Origin: Hyphomicrobiales bacterium
GTDB lineage: Bacteria > Pseudomonadota > Alphaproteobacteria > Rhizobiales > Beijerinckiaceae
NCBI GenBank assembly: GCA_947455725.1
Contig: CANGPL010000006.1
Location: 1-64,000, forward strand
DNA: 64,000 bases
Direction: 5' to 3'
Shown: positions 63,550 to 64,000 of the stretch, one piece after another
Layout of the letters: each line of letters opens with the position of its first letter
How positions within the stretch are numbered: the stretch's first letter is position 1
Made by a program: the position numbers and the translations under genes
Notes under the pieces: generated by a model
Database searches by the model: none
Told to the model about the DNA's origin: nothing
What the model saw: the letters and a program-made list of their open reading frames with translations, nothing else

Positions 63550-64000
63550 TTGAGAGCCAATGATGGCGCGACGCGTTTTCCAAATGCTCCCCGCAAACAG
63601 GGAATCATTGAATCAGCGGATCTTCGTTTATCCTTCGCTGATAACCGGGTGGCCGGTCTGATCTTCGGCCATTTCGATCAAAATCTCGCCCATATTGAGC
63701 GCCGCCTTGGCATTCAAACGGTGGCCAATGGCAATCAAGTAACGCTCAAAGGCAGCCCCGAACAAACCGAACATGCCCGCTTTGTGCTCGAACGTCTCAA
63801 TGAGCGCGTTCTCGAAGGATTATCCATCGCAAAAGGAGACATTGATGGCGCGATCGAGGAAGCCGCCATGCAAGGCTCGTTGTTCCCCACTGCCGCGGCA
63901 GAAGGAACGCCAGACCGGTTGACGTTTGACGAAATCAATACCCGCAAAAAGCGCATCAAGGCCCGCAATGCTGCGCAACATGCCTATCTGAAAGCGCTTA
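63550..64000 (+). CDS. phoH: PhoH-family ATPase, 5' part (3' end outside window)
   Basis: The reading frame is open to the right edge; 150 codons are visible. The N-terminal part contains FGHFDQNLAHIERRLGIQTVANGNQ and ends in NTRKKRIKARNAAQHAYLKAL, which in PhoH/YbeZ proteins stands just before the ATPase Walker A, here beyond the edge. The start is TTG at 63550, supported by AGGAGA at 63539-63544. PhoH/YbeZ works with YbeY in rRNA maturation, and miaB-phoH-ybeY is a conserved order, so ybeY is expected just outside. Confidence 0.9.
   Translation, partial: MRANDGATRFPNAPRKQGIIESADLRLSFADNRVAGLIFGHFDQNLAHIERRLGIQTVANGNQVTLKGSPEQTEHARFVLERLNERVLEGLSIAKGDIDGAIEEAAMQGSLFPTAAAEGTPDRLTFDEINTRKKRIKARNAAQHAYLKAL

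Overview
The window is a stretch of core chromosome from an alphaproteobacterium, most likely of the order Hyphomicrobiales (Rhizobiales). This rests on gene content and order rather than a database match: the leuS-lptE-holA-parB-parA-rsmG-mnmG-mnmE-rho-hemJ-hemE run, the hemE/origin/ppsR-maf-aroE-coaE-dnaQ block known from Caulobacter and Rickettsia, a DUF465 pair beside purEK, DUF2125, a TimA-like Tim44 protein, and his genes ending in coaA. By eye the GC content is in the fifties. Almost all of the window is coding, with no prophage, insertion sequence or CRISPR array.

Layout. 1-2.7 kb: rpsU (cut by the window edge), purK-purE, two small DUF465 proteins and tRNA-Arg(CCT). 2.9-10.5 kb: a M48 lipoprotein peptidase, carD, the 7Fe ferredoxin fdxA, a MotA/MotB-type stator pair, a CNNM/CorC protein and a fused shikimate kinase-dehydroquinate synthase. 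10.5-18 kb: xerD, metX-metW, a chorismate mutase-hisC-tyrA operon, a DUF2125 protein and ChaC. 18-30 kb: a UbiH-type hydroxylase, tesB, glnK-amtB, ftsK-lolA, xthA, a stand-alone cyclic-nucleotide-binding protein overlapping an OmpR-type regulator with a degenerate receiver, a YkuD protein, a HAD phosphatase and yggS. 30-43 kb: leuS-lptE-holA, parAB with two perfect parS sites, rsmG-mnmG-mnmE, rho, hemJ and hemE. 43-51 kb: ppsR-maf-aroE-coaE-dnaQ, secB, timA-mltA-smr-xre and a PfkB kinase. 51-64 kb: coaA and the his genes, hslVU, trpS, an Nfu protein, tsaB-rimI, plsC, miaB and the start of phoH.

The central result is that the 369-bp gap between hemE and ppsR (42854-43222) has the features of the chromosomal replication origin: a perfect CtrA box (TTAA-N7-TTAA) over the hemE ribosome binding site, several DnaA-box-like nonamers, a perfect IHF consensus, AT-rich DNA and palindromes. 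Genes on both sides point away from it (34-43 kb on the minus strand, 43-51 kb on the plus strand except secB). parS sites lie 4-7 kb away, next to parAB. FtsK and XerD, the terminus-acting chromosome segregation proteins, are also encoded in the window.

A second result is a dispersed element of about 150 bp present twice (11488-11638 and 55399-55548). Its internal hairpins differ in sequence but keep their pairing, so its folded shape appears to be under selection. I found no wholly new multi-gene system. The best candidate for an undescribed regulatory unit is the overlapping cyclic-nucleotide-binding protein and pseudo-receiver regulator at 26.7-27.8 kb, beside a divergent L,D-transpeptidase-like gene.
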